From: a virus
Length of the DNA stretch: 37,439 nucleotides
Reading direction: 5' to 3' (one strand)
Virus record (IMG/VR): IMGVR_UViG_3300037488_000208
Coordinates: 1-37,439 of that record
In this document: one piece after another, positions 14,019 to 20,504 of the stretch
Numbering within the stretch: position 1 is the first letter of the stretch
Layout of the letters: every line of letters begins with the position of its first letter
The notes under the pieces: model-generated
Told to the model about the DNA's origin: nothing
Database searches by the model: none
The model's input: the letters and a program-made list of their open reading frames with translations, nothing else
Translations under genes and position numbers: made by a program

Positions 14019-14236
14019 TTACATTGTCCTGTTCGGTGAGCCATAATCGCTTCGTTGCTTGTCTTAAAACCATCAGCCCTAAGCGCTCGCAGAATAACTC
14101 GTTGTGAATAACCTTTATCCCATGCACCTTGCAAAGCAGCGCGGTCGGCTTCGTTCATGTTATCTACCATGAATTGATAAGCGCACTTGGGTCTTACTAA
14201 TTCGTTTGCTTCTTCCAACTTGTCAAATAGTGCCAT
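14003..14236 (-). CDS. Small helix-turn-helix-like phage protein
   Basis: The ATG at 14236 has a perfect AGGAGG seven bases upstream, so it is preferred over 14266. The 77-residue product includes KGYSQRVILRALRADGFKTS, an HTH-like unit, and ends in HRTGQCKCPKN with a CKC pair. It probably binds DNA. It is the first gene of a short operon with DUF6378 and the phosphoesterase. Confidence 0.7.
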   Translation of the reverse strand: MALFDKLEEANELVRPKCAYQFMVDNMNEADRAALQGAWDKGYSQRVILRALRADGFKTSNEAIMAHRTGQCKCPKN

Positions 14237-14242
14237 TCGTGT

Positions 14243-14262
14243 GCCTCCTAGTGCAAAGTGTA
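14243..14262 (-). promoter_or_regulatory. Extended -10 promoter and AGGAGG RBS
   Basis: On the minus strand TGCTACACT (TG-n-TACACT, hexamer at 14262-14257) is an extended -10 element, followed by AGGAGG at 14249-14244 and the ATG at 14236. It lies just after the 14303-14335 hairpin, as expected for a new transcript. The -35 region is weak. Confidence 0.5.
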
Positions 14263-14302
14263 GCACTCAATCTCGTGTAGAAGGTTACAACACACCTAGT
14301 CC

Positions 14303-14335
14303 GTGGATGGGAACTTCCCCAAGAATCCCATCCAC
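14303..14335 (-). terminator. Terminator hairpin of the late operon
   Basis: GTGGATGGGA (14303-14312) pairs perfectly with TCCCATCCAC (14326-14335) around a 13-base loop, 11 bases after the holin-like gene stop. It ends the long structural and lysis transcript. There is no clear U run, as is often true in actinobacteria. Confidence 0.75.
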
Positions 14336-14345
14336 AGGCTGAGCG

Positions 14346-14588
14346 TTATTTAGTTTTTTTCTTGCTTTTGCTAGCAGCCGCAATTATTGCATTTTCTACG
14401 GTATCTGCAACTAGACCAAACGAAGGGTCATTTTTGTCAATGCCACGAATAGCAGGTCCAACAACAGCAGCCGCAGTTGCAAACGCAAGCGCTTTGAGGT
14501 CAGTTACCCCAGCGGCATATAACGCAACCGCAGTTACCGCAAAGTGACGTAGTGCAGATTTAAGCATTTCAAGATGTTTCTTTTCCAT
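14346..14588 (-). CDS. Putative holin
   Basis: An 80-residue protein with a basic start, a hydrophobic stretch (ALRHFAVTAVALYAAGVTD), a second Ala-rich stretch (ALAFATAAAVVGPAIRG) and a Lys-rich tail (SKSKKKTK). Small size, one or two membrane segments, a charged C-terminus and position two bases after the endolysin gene are typical of phage holins, which open the membrane for lysis. Confidence 0.75.
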   Translation of the reverse strand: MEKKHLEMLKSALRHFAVTAVALYAAGVTDLKALAFATAAAVVGPAIRGIDKNDPSFGLVADTVENAIIAAASKSKKKTK

Positions 14589-14590
14589 TT

Positions 14591-15058
14591 TTACTCCTTT
14601 GGTCTGGCAATTGCCATGATTGTTTTGTAATCACGCTTTTTCAAATAGAAACCATCACCATTTGATTGACTACCTGATTTACCGCTTGAAGTGTTACCTT
14701 CAAACACTTGAAGATATTTTAATGTTGTGTTGTGAAATTTAACAATACCGACATGGTCTGGTTGTGCATCTTCATCAAATTGAAAGAATACAAGGTCGCC
14801 TCTTTTGGCTTGTCCTAGCGGTACAAGTTGATTGTTTTTTGTTAAATACTTTAACCATTCATCACAAGATGCGTAACCTTTTCTGGTATTAGCAACTGAT
14901 TTAATAATTCCAGCATCAAAATACATCTTTGATGCAGACATGGCGCACCATGGTTGGTTGTTTAATCCAAACCATTTACCAAATGTTGTATCGTTATTTG
15001 CGCCTTCGGTATAACCGACAGATGCCTCACATAATTCAATTACTTTATTTAGACTCAT
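14591..15058 (-). CDS. CHAP-domain endolysin
   Basis: A single-domain, 155-residue amidase/peptidase. The catalytic Cys is in QPWCAMSASKMY (about residue 38), His in DHVGIV (about 102), and the third polar residue in FEGNTS (about 118-123), the CHAP order. GDLVFFQFD just before the His is also typical. There is no separate wall-binding domain or signal peptide, so export would need the holin. It would cut peptidoglycan stem peptides or cross-bridges. It overlaps the upstream membrane-protein gene by 14 bases. Confidence 0.9.
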   Translation of the reverse strand: MSLNKVIELCEASVGYTEGANNDTTFGKWFGLNNQPWCAMSASKMYFDAGIIKSVANTRKGYASCDEWLKYLTKNNQLVPLGQAKRGDLVFFQFDEDAQPDHVGIVKFHNTTLKYLQVFEGNTSSGKSGSQSNGDGFYLKKRDYKTIMAIARPKE

Positions 15059-15329
15059 TTGTTTCTCCTTCTTCTTTAACCTTCGGCTTGGATTTTAAAC
15101 CATTAGCAGAAAGTATGCCTGAAAGAGTACCAGTAAGAAAGACACATAAAGTGGAAACAAGGTCAATAAATGCGGCATCGTTTGGTGCTTGCGCTAACGG
15201 TTGTGTTACAAATACCAGCGCGTAAAGCATGGCAAAGACTGAACCGGCAAAAACAACTGCCAACAAAATGCCTATTGTTACAATTAAACGTGCGTGTAAT
15301 TCTTCTGGCGTAAATTTATGTCTAGCCAT
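15045..15329 (-). CDS. Small membrane protein of the lysis cassette
   Basis: The ATG at 15329 has GGAGACGCAAA upstream. The 94-residue protein has two membrane spans (about residues 16-43 and 54-74) and a Lys/Glu-rich C-terminus. It could be a second holin or a holin regulator, given its place between the lipoprotein and the endolysin genes. No family name is certain. Confidence 0.7.
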   Translation of the reverse strand: MARHKFTPEELHARLIVTIGILLAVVFAGSVFAMLYALVFVTQPLAQAPNDAAFIDLVSTLCVFLTGTLSGILSANGLKSKPKVKEEGETNESK

Positions 15330-15507
15330 TTTGCGTCTCCACATTTGGTAATAAATCCTTTGTACATTGACCTACCGCTTCACATTGCGGCGGATTACAT
15401 TCTGCTTTTGTCCAATTTTCAAACTCTTGGCAAGGATATCTTGTGTAACCTTGATAACCACAACCAGTTAAACTAAATGCGATTAACAAGCAAAGTATAG
15501 ATTTCAT
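15322..15507 (-). CDS. Small lipoprotein
   Basis: A 61-residue protein with a signal peptide and lipobox (LCLLIAFSLTGC, lipidated Cys at about 16), then a Cys-rich mature part (YPCQEF, ECNPPQCEAVGQC). The ATG at 15507 is preferred to the TTG just before it. I recall similar lipoproteins in lysis regions of aquatic phages. It may act like a spanin or exclude other phages. Disulfide bonds outside the cell are likely. Confidence 0.75.
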   Translation of the reverse strand: MKSILCLLIAFSLTGCGYQGYTRYPCQEFENWTKAECNPPQCEAVGQCTKDLLPNVETQNG

Positions 15508-15691
15508 CAACTCGGCTTTCTAATCGCTTAATTGTTTCACCTTGCCTATTTTGCTCGTCACGCAAACTTGAACCGCCATTAGGTTTCAATTCTGCAAGAT
15601 AGTATTTAACAAGATGCCGAACACCGATTGCTACTGCACCAATTAGTGTTGATACACCTACGGCAAAACCCACCCATTCATTTACACTCAT
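15473..15691 (-). CDS. Membrane-anchored coiled-coil protein
   Basis: A 72-residue protein with one N-terminal membrane span (WVGFAVGVSTLIGAVAIGV) followed by a helix with heptads (RLESRVDEIYTLLVNRI). The layout matches DUF2746-like phage holin or spanin-type proteins. It overlaps the lipoprotein gene by 35 bases, and such nested pairs recall inner and outer spanin genes. Confidence 0.7.
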   Translation of the reverse strand: MSVNEWVGFAVGVSTLIGAVAIGVRHLVKYYLAELKPNGGSSLRDEQNRQGETIKRLESRVDEIYTLLVNRI

Positions 15692-15692
15692 T

Positions 15693-15908
15693 TTATGTCC
15701 AAGTCAGTATTCGTACAGTTCCGCTTGCATCAACAATCTTTGCTTGGTTGCTGGTTGTATTTAACCAAGCGTCACCGATGCGCGGATTACTAGGGTCTGA
15801 TGTTACATTAGGAAAGGTAAATCTTGTACCAGTTTCCAACTTTCTTAACCTGTTTTGCAAGTCATCAATAATGTCTTTAAGAGCAGGTGGATAGTTTATG
15901 TATGCCAT
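15693..15908 (-). CDS. Hypothetical small structural protein
   Basis: A 71-residue protein: an N-terminal helix (LKDIIDDLQNRLRKLE), then DPSNPRIGDAWLNTTSNQAK, a pattern common at the ends of phage tail proteins, where GD-x-W-x-N-x-x segments form small beta units. It lies between tail and lysis genes and probably belongs to the tail tip. Confidence 0.65.
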   Translation of the reverse strand: MAYINYPPALKDIIDDLQNRLRKLETGTRFTFPNVTSDPSNPRIGDAWLNTTSNQAKIVDASGTVRILTWT

Positions 15909-15917
15909 TTCTGCTCC

Positions 15918-17009
15918 TTAACTTACCGAATAACTTAGTGTAACAGTTACAAGTTCAGGTGAATTGTTTTCTCCTGCGGTTACATTTAATGCAATAACGC
16001 GATAAACAACATCTAAACCATTTGGAAATCTATCATCATTGATTAACAAACGAGCATCATCACCGACTGCAAAAGAACCAAGAATTGGGTCTTGTGTTGC
16101 CGTAATACTTAACTTGACTGTTGTTGGCGGATAAGAAACAACCGCAACCTGTCCTTGCGCTAATTGCGCTAATAAGGTTGCATTTGAAATATCTGAGTAA
16201 CTTGGTGCTTCTTCAAGCAACGGCCAACCATCTGTAAGTTTTGCGCCATCAACCGCAGTTGAAATAAGTTTGCCTTCGTTGCTTCCTGCGCCTAACGCAT
16301 AAACAGTATTAGCAGCAATCGCGCCATCTTCGGGATATGAGTATTCAACAACATTGCCCGGAAGTTGGAATACAGGAATTGTTAGTGATGTTGTTGAATA
16401 AACTTGTCCTGAACGCGGATAACCTAATTTTAATAATTTTGCGGGATTACCGTTGGAGTCATAATAAACAAAAATGTTAAAATCAAATCCATTTAACGCT
16501 TTAGATAAATCTTGAATTGCGCTATAAACAGTTTTGCGTTCGTAACCATAGAATGTTCTTGTAACAGTTACGCTTGATGTTTCTCCCCCTAATTGCACAC
16601 CAATGTTTCCGCTTGATGCCGCTTGTGCATTTGTAATTAAAGTTTGTACGGCAGTTAATTGGTCTGTTGCATTAAATACCGTTGTGGTTGTAATTCTGCG
16701 CCGTTCAAAATAACTTTCAAATTCTCTTGCCTGAAAAGAAATTCTTTGAGATTTTGAGTTGTATTCTCTGCCCCACAAAACACCACCCCAGATAAGTGTG
16801 CCGTCTCTATCTACATACACCGCAGTACGCGCAGGAATAGTTGAGTCAGCAACATTGTAAGTGTTTGCATCTACACCTGATAGAAGCAAGTTACCTGAAA
16901 ATGTACCTGATGAATTTAATTGCTGAGTAAAATTAACGCCAGTTAAAGGCAATTCGCCTAGTATGGTGTTTGTGAGTAAATCAGCAAACAGGTATCGGTA
17001 TGTAGCCAT
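15918..17009 (-). CDS. Minor tail protein (tail hub-like)
   Basis: The 363-residue protein begins TYRYLFADLLTNTILGELPL, then has RTAVYVDRDGTLIWGGVLWG and FQAREFESYFERRRI. I recognise this order from minor tail proteins of actinobacterial siphoviruses (Gp37-like, hub-related). It probably sits at the tail tip below the Dit protein. No enzymatic motif was seen. Confidence 0.8.
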   Translation of the reverse strand: MATYRYLFADLLTNTILGELPLTGVNFTQQLNSSGTFSGNLLLSGVDANTYNVADSTIPARTAVYVDRDGTLIWGGVLWGREYNSKSQRISFQAREFESYFERRRITTTTVFNATDQLTAVQTLITNAQAASSGNIGVQLGGETSSVTVTRTFYGYERKTVYSAIQDLSKALNGFDFNIFVYYDSNGNPAKLLKLGYPRSGQVYSTTSLTIPVFQLPGNVVEYSYPEDGAIAANTVYALGAGSNEGKLISTAVDGAKLTDGWPLLEEAPSYSDISNATLLAQLAQGQVAVVSYPPTTVKLSITATQDPILGSFAVGDDARLLINDDRFPNGLDVVYRVIALNVTAGENNSPELVTVTLSYSVS

Positions 17010-17021
17010 AAGGCAATCCGA

Positions 17022-17210
17022 TTACTTAACAGGTGCAGGTGGAATAAATTTGCCTGTTACTGAGTCGTAAGTCCAACCAATAGCAGCAGGGTTTTCATCT
17101 GTGTATTCAATGCAAATTTCATGCGTCACTAAGTCTGCCGTTTCGGCTGAGTCGCAAACAATGACATTTGTAACAACATTGTTAGCATCTAATACTGCAA
17201 AAGTTTTCAT
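17022..17210 (-). CDS. Small tail-associated protein
   Basis: A 62-residue protein (KTFAVLDANNVVTNVIVCDS, ending GKFIPPAPVK) with AGGAGCCAAGAT upstream. The Y-D-x-V-T-G-K-F-I-P-P-x-P end is common in short phage proteins next to fibre genes. It may be a fibre accessory or assembly factor. Confidence 0.7.
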   Translation of the reverse strand: MKTFAVLDANNVVTNVIVCDSAETADLVTHEICIEYTDENPAAIGWTYDSVTGKFIPPAPVK

Positions 17211-17220
17211 ATCTTGGCTC

Positions 17221-18126
17221 CTAGTAATAAATCAGAATTGCGCCAGCACCACCTGTGCCGCCTAATTCGGTGCCACCAGCACCAGCACCGCCACCGCCAC
17301 CGCCACCATTACCGCCATTTCCGCCAGCAGCAGTTGCAACAGCACCAGCACCTAAATAACCACCGCCACCAGTTCCGCCTGCGACTGATGTTGCTTTTGC
17401 TCCACCTGCAAAAACTCCTTTACCGCCAAAACCGCGAGCAGTAGTAGCGCTTCCACCGCCACCGCCACCACCAGTAAAACCTGAACCGCCATTTTCTCCT
17501 TGTGAACCAAAAGAACCACCACCGCCACCGCCAGCAATTCCGTTACCACCAGCAGCACCAACAACGCTATTTCCACCACCGCCACCACCGCCTGTGTACC
17601 CGTTACCACCAGCAGTAGCGGTTACATTGCTTCCTACTCCTGCCGCGCCTGCTGTACCTGTATAAGTAACAGAAATAACTGGTGTGGCTCCAGCACTACC
17701 ATTAGTGCCAGAAGCGCCACCGCCACCGCCACCACCGTTTGCAGGAGCAGTAACTCCAGTCTGATTAGAGTAACCACCACCAGCACCGCCACCTACAAAA
17801 ATTGGACCAAATGTTGTTGTACCGCCATTTCCACCAAGTTGACCGCCTGCTGCGCTCCCACCAGCACCAATAATGCAAGTTGATAAAGCACTGCCAACAG
17901 GCAACCAAGTTGAAATTACATTGCCACCACCTCCACCGCCACCGCCAGTACTTACAAGGGGATTTCCACCACCAGCGCCACCGCCACCAATTACTACCGC
18001 CCACACCCAAGAAATACCAGTAGGGATAGTAACTGCTCCTGTCGCTGTGATTGTCTGTCGTAATACAAGTCCAGCAGGCGCAACATCGTTAGATGATGCA
18101 CCGCCACCGATAACGCTAACTGACAT
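17221..18126 (-). CDS. Polyglycine-rich tail fibre protein
   Basis: The 301-residue protein has a 55-residue start (VLRQTITATGAVTIPTGISW) and then runs of 3-8 Gly alternating with Ser, Thr, Asn, Val and Ala almost to the end (GAGAILIYY). Such glycine-rich blocks form packed polyglycine helices in some phage adhesins and cell-surface proteins. It is probably the receptor-binding fibre tip. Low complexity produces long open frames on other strands. The start at 18126 overlaps the preceding gene by one base. Confidence 0.82.
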   Translation of the reverse strand: MSVSVIGGGASSNDVAPAGLVLRQTITATGAVTIPTGISWVWAVVIGGGGAGGGNPLVSTGGGGGGGGNVISTWLPVGSALSTCIIGAGGSAAGGQLGGNGGTTTFGPIFVGGGAGGGYSNQTGVTAPANGGGGGGGASGTNGSAGATPVISVTYTGTAGAAGVGSNVTATAGGNGYTGGGGGGGNSVVGAAGGNGIAGGGGGGSFGSQGENGGSGFTGGGGGGGSATTARGFGGKGVFAGGAKATSVAGGTGGGGYLGAGAVATAAGGNGGNGGGGGGGAGAGGTELGGTGGAGAILIYY

Positions 18127-18938
18127 TAGGTATTCTCGCTTCCGTCAATAGTGAAGATAACTTGATTTGATGAGGCTTGCATGGTGACTATCTCTGCCGC
18201 GTTAAGCGCAAGTCCAGTTGTTAGCGCAACAGTAGCGTTTGCTTCAATAGATGCGTCAAACGCAATAAATTGATTTGCTAACGCTGCTCCGCCTTTTTGC
18301 GCTGACAGTCTGTAATACTGAGTGCTTTTTGAAGTGTTTGTAATATAAACAGTTGAAGATACACCTTGCGTTGAAGCAGGTACGGTGTATGAAGATTGGA
18401 ATGTTGTTTTACACCACGAGCCTTGAGTAACTGCCGCACTTGCAAGCGTTGTAGTTGCTGAAACAAATGAGAACAATGTTGAAGAAGGAATGCCAATTAC
18501 CTGCGCTTGCTGAGTATCAACATTTGTATCGCCAATAGTCACCGCTATGTAATCACCAACGCTTAATCCGTGAGCAGATGATGAAGTAAGTGTACAAACA
18601 GTATTTTGAATAACTTTATTGCTAACGGTAAATCCTGATGTGACTGGTAAGAATGTTGCAGTTCCAACAGGCGATACTGCTACTGAAACAATGTTTGCAG
18701 TAGTTTTAACAAATGTAAATGTTGTTGTAGTTGGGATTGAATGAATAGTGTATGTGCCGTCTAATGTGCTATCTACGCCTTGCACAATTACGATTGTTCC
18801 TACCTGAGAGATACCATGAACCGCGTTTGTTGTAAGCGTGGCAAGGTTAGAAGTAAGCGCCTTATTTGAAATGTACTTGGTGCTAGTTACTGCCGTTACA
18901 GCAGGAAACTGAGCCTGTACCTTGTATGTTGTTGCCAC
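18126..18938 (-). CDS. Tail protein with two FCCH-like repeats
   Basis: A 270-residue protein with two related beta units: LATLTTNAVHGISQVGTIVI then LDGTYTIHSIPTTTTFTF, and CTLTSSSAHGLSVGDYIAV then later SSTLFSFVS. This H-G-x-x-x-G-D pattern is the FCCH-type fold found in phage tail proteins. The C-terminal 90 residues (TVYITNTSKSTQYYRLSAQK) look like a jelly-roll interaction domain. It probably decorates the tail tip or links the fibre. Confidence 0.75.
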   Translation of the reverse strand: MATTYKVQAQFPAVTAVTSTKYISNKALTSNLATLTTNAVHGISQVGTIVIVQGVDSTLDGTYTIHSIPTTTTFTFVKTTANIVSVAVSPVGTATFLPVTSGFTVSNKVIQNTVCTLTSSSAHGLSVGDYIAVTIGDTNVDTQQAQVIGIPSSTLFSFVSATTTLASAAVTQGSWCKTTFQSSYTVPASTQGVSSTVYITNTSKSTQYYRLSAQKGGAALANQFIAFDASIEANATVALTTGLALNAAEIVTMQASSNQVIFTIDGSENT

Positions 18939-18941
18939 TTG

Positions 18942-19628
18942 TTATGCTCCTATCAATAAGAACGGGTTAAATCCTGCGGTGACTGCAAGTGTACCTTGTG
19001 GATTGCCTGATGAGTCTATCCAGCCCACAACTGTACCTGATGAGTTTTTGATTTCTAAGGTGTTGGCTGTCTGCGCCGCAACATTTTGGATAATCAAAGG
19101 CACGCCTGTAGTCGCGCTAGTTGAAAGCACCATTTCATCGCGGTCTGCTCTAATGCGGGTGTCTGTAATGTTTGCATTAACGATAGTAGTTGTCGCTGCC
19201 GCAACTGCAATAGTCGCCAAAGAAATGCTATTTGTTGGAGTTGCTGGCGCAACAGGTGAAGCAGCAGCAGTTCCAGTAACAACGCCTATTGTTACATCGT
19301 TTGTTGAACCTGAATAGTAAGCATCATTAATGGTCATAACAATGCGGTCAATGCGTGGGTTGGTAGGGTTTGCGCCAGTAATTGCTACTGTGTAATCAGC
19401 ATCATTGTAAGCAACATAAGTTCCCATGTTGATTTGATAATCACCAAGAATAATTCCCCAACCAGCCGCAACTACAACACTCATTCCCGGTGTTCCACTT
19501 TGTGTAACTTTAAGGTCATTTGTTCGCGCCACACCTGATGCCGACCATGAAGCCTGTGTTGTTAATCGGTCATTTTCAGCAGGGTGAGAAGATTGTTGTT
19601 GCCAACTCGGTGGTGTTCTTAAAGTCAT
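18942..19628 (-). CDS. Baseplate/upper fibre protein (BppU-like)
   Basis: The 228-residue protein follows the usual upper-baseplate pattern: MSVVVAAGWGIILGDYQINMG, AYNDADYTVAI, PRIDRIVMTINDAYYSG, then linker repeats and LEIKNSSGTVVGWIDSSGNP at the C-terminus, a common fibre attachment motif. It likely joins the tail tip to the receptor-binding proteins encoded downstream. Confidence 0.75.
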   Translation of the reverse strand: MTLRTPPSWQQQSSHPAENDRLTTQASWSASGVARTNDLKVTQSGTPGMSVVVAAGWGIILGDYQINMGTYVAYNDADYTVAITGANPTNPRIDRIVMTINDAYYSGSTNDVTIGVVTGTAAASPVAPATPTNSISLATIAVAAATTTIVNANITDTRIRADRDEMVLSTSATTGVPLIIQNVAAQTANTLEIKNSSGTVVGWIDSSGNPQGTLAVTAGFNPFLLIGA

Positions 19629-19637
19629 TTCTTCTCC

Positions 19638-20501
19638 TTAGATGTAAGCGTTACGCCAAGTGACTGTTGCCATTGTAGTGCCTGACACTACCGCTTGTCC
19701 TGTAAAGTAAAATGATGATGTTCCAGCAGGAGCATCAAACCAAGCAGAACCGCCTTTAAGCAAATTACGAGCAGGATTTCCGTTTAGTGTAACTGTTCTG
19801 GCGTATAAATCAACTACCAAAACATCAGCCGCCCCCATTGTGGTTGAAAAGTACAAATAATCATTTGTTGTTAAATTGCCCAAAACAAGATTTGTTACTG
19901 GTCCATTAACTGTAATTGTTGGGTATGTAGTAGCCCAACCGTTATTTGTTATAGTTCCCGTGCCTGTTTGAGAACCGCCACCAAATACTAAATCATAAAC
20001 ACGATTATATGTGCGACCTAAAGCAACCGTTGAGGTCATGGTTACTGACTGTAATGTATCGTCATAATAGTTTGCATCAGGCGCAAAGAATTCATACTGT
20101 GCTTTGATAAAACCATAAGTATATTCGGGGTCAATTACTGTTCTGCTACCACGAACACGCGCATTTACTCTTTGTAAAGTTCCTGCTGGTGATAATTGAA
20201 ACTGTAACGGTGTAGTTCCTGATTGCTGAGGCAATAAAGCAGATTGAAGTAAATTGTAATTTGTTTGTGCGCTATTTGTGCCGTCACCTAAAATTAACAT
20301 TTGTATTGTTATGTAGCGACCTGAAAGAAAATCTCTACCTGAGAACATTCCGTCAAGATAACCACGGTCTGAGTCTTGAACGCGTAATGATGGTAACATT
20401 TCTAAACCATCAACAGATGTAATTTGGTACGGAGAATTTGCGCCACCAAACACAAAATCATTAAAGGCAAAAGAATAATTATTAAGTGTAGTTACAGTCA
20501 T
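19638..20501 (-). CDS. Distal tail protein (Dit-like)
   Basis: The 287-residue protein lies directly after the tape measure gene, the position of Dit. Sequence features fit the siphovirus tail-component family: NSPYQITSVDGLEMLPSLRV, GYLDGMFSGRDFLSGRYITI, an N-terminal half, then a beta-rich C-terminal half (GWATTYPTITVNGPVTNLVL). It forms the ring joining tube and tip. Confidence 0.82.
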   Translation of the reverse strand: MTVTTLNNYSFAFNDFVFGGANSPYQITSVDGLEMLPSLRVQDSDRGYLDGMFSGRDFLSGRYITIQMLILGDGTNSAQTNYNLLQSALLPQQSGTTPLQFQLSPAGTLQRVNARVRGSRTVIDPEYTYGFIKAQYEFFAPDANYYDDTLQSVTMTSTVALGRTYNRVYDLVFGGGSQTGTGTITNNGWATTYPTITVNGPVTNLVLGNLTTNDYLYFSTTMGAADVLVVDLYARTVTLNGNPARNLLKGGSAWFDAPAGTSSFYFTGQAVVSGTTMATVTWRNAYI

Positions 20502-20504
20502 TTG

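Noticed and set aside
17214-18151. His/Leu-, Pro- or Trp-rich frames around the glycine-rich fibre gene
   Set aside because: They are out-of-frame readings of glycine codon repeats.
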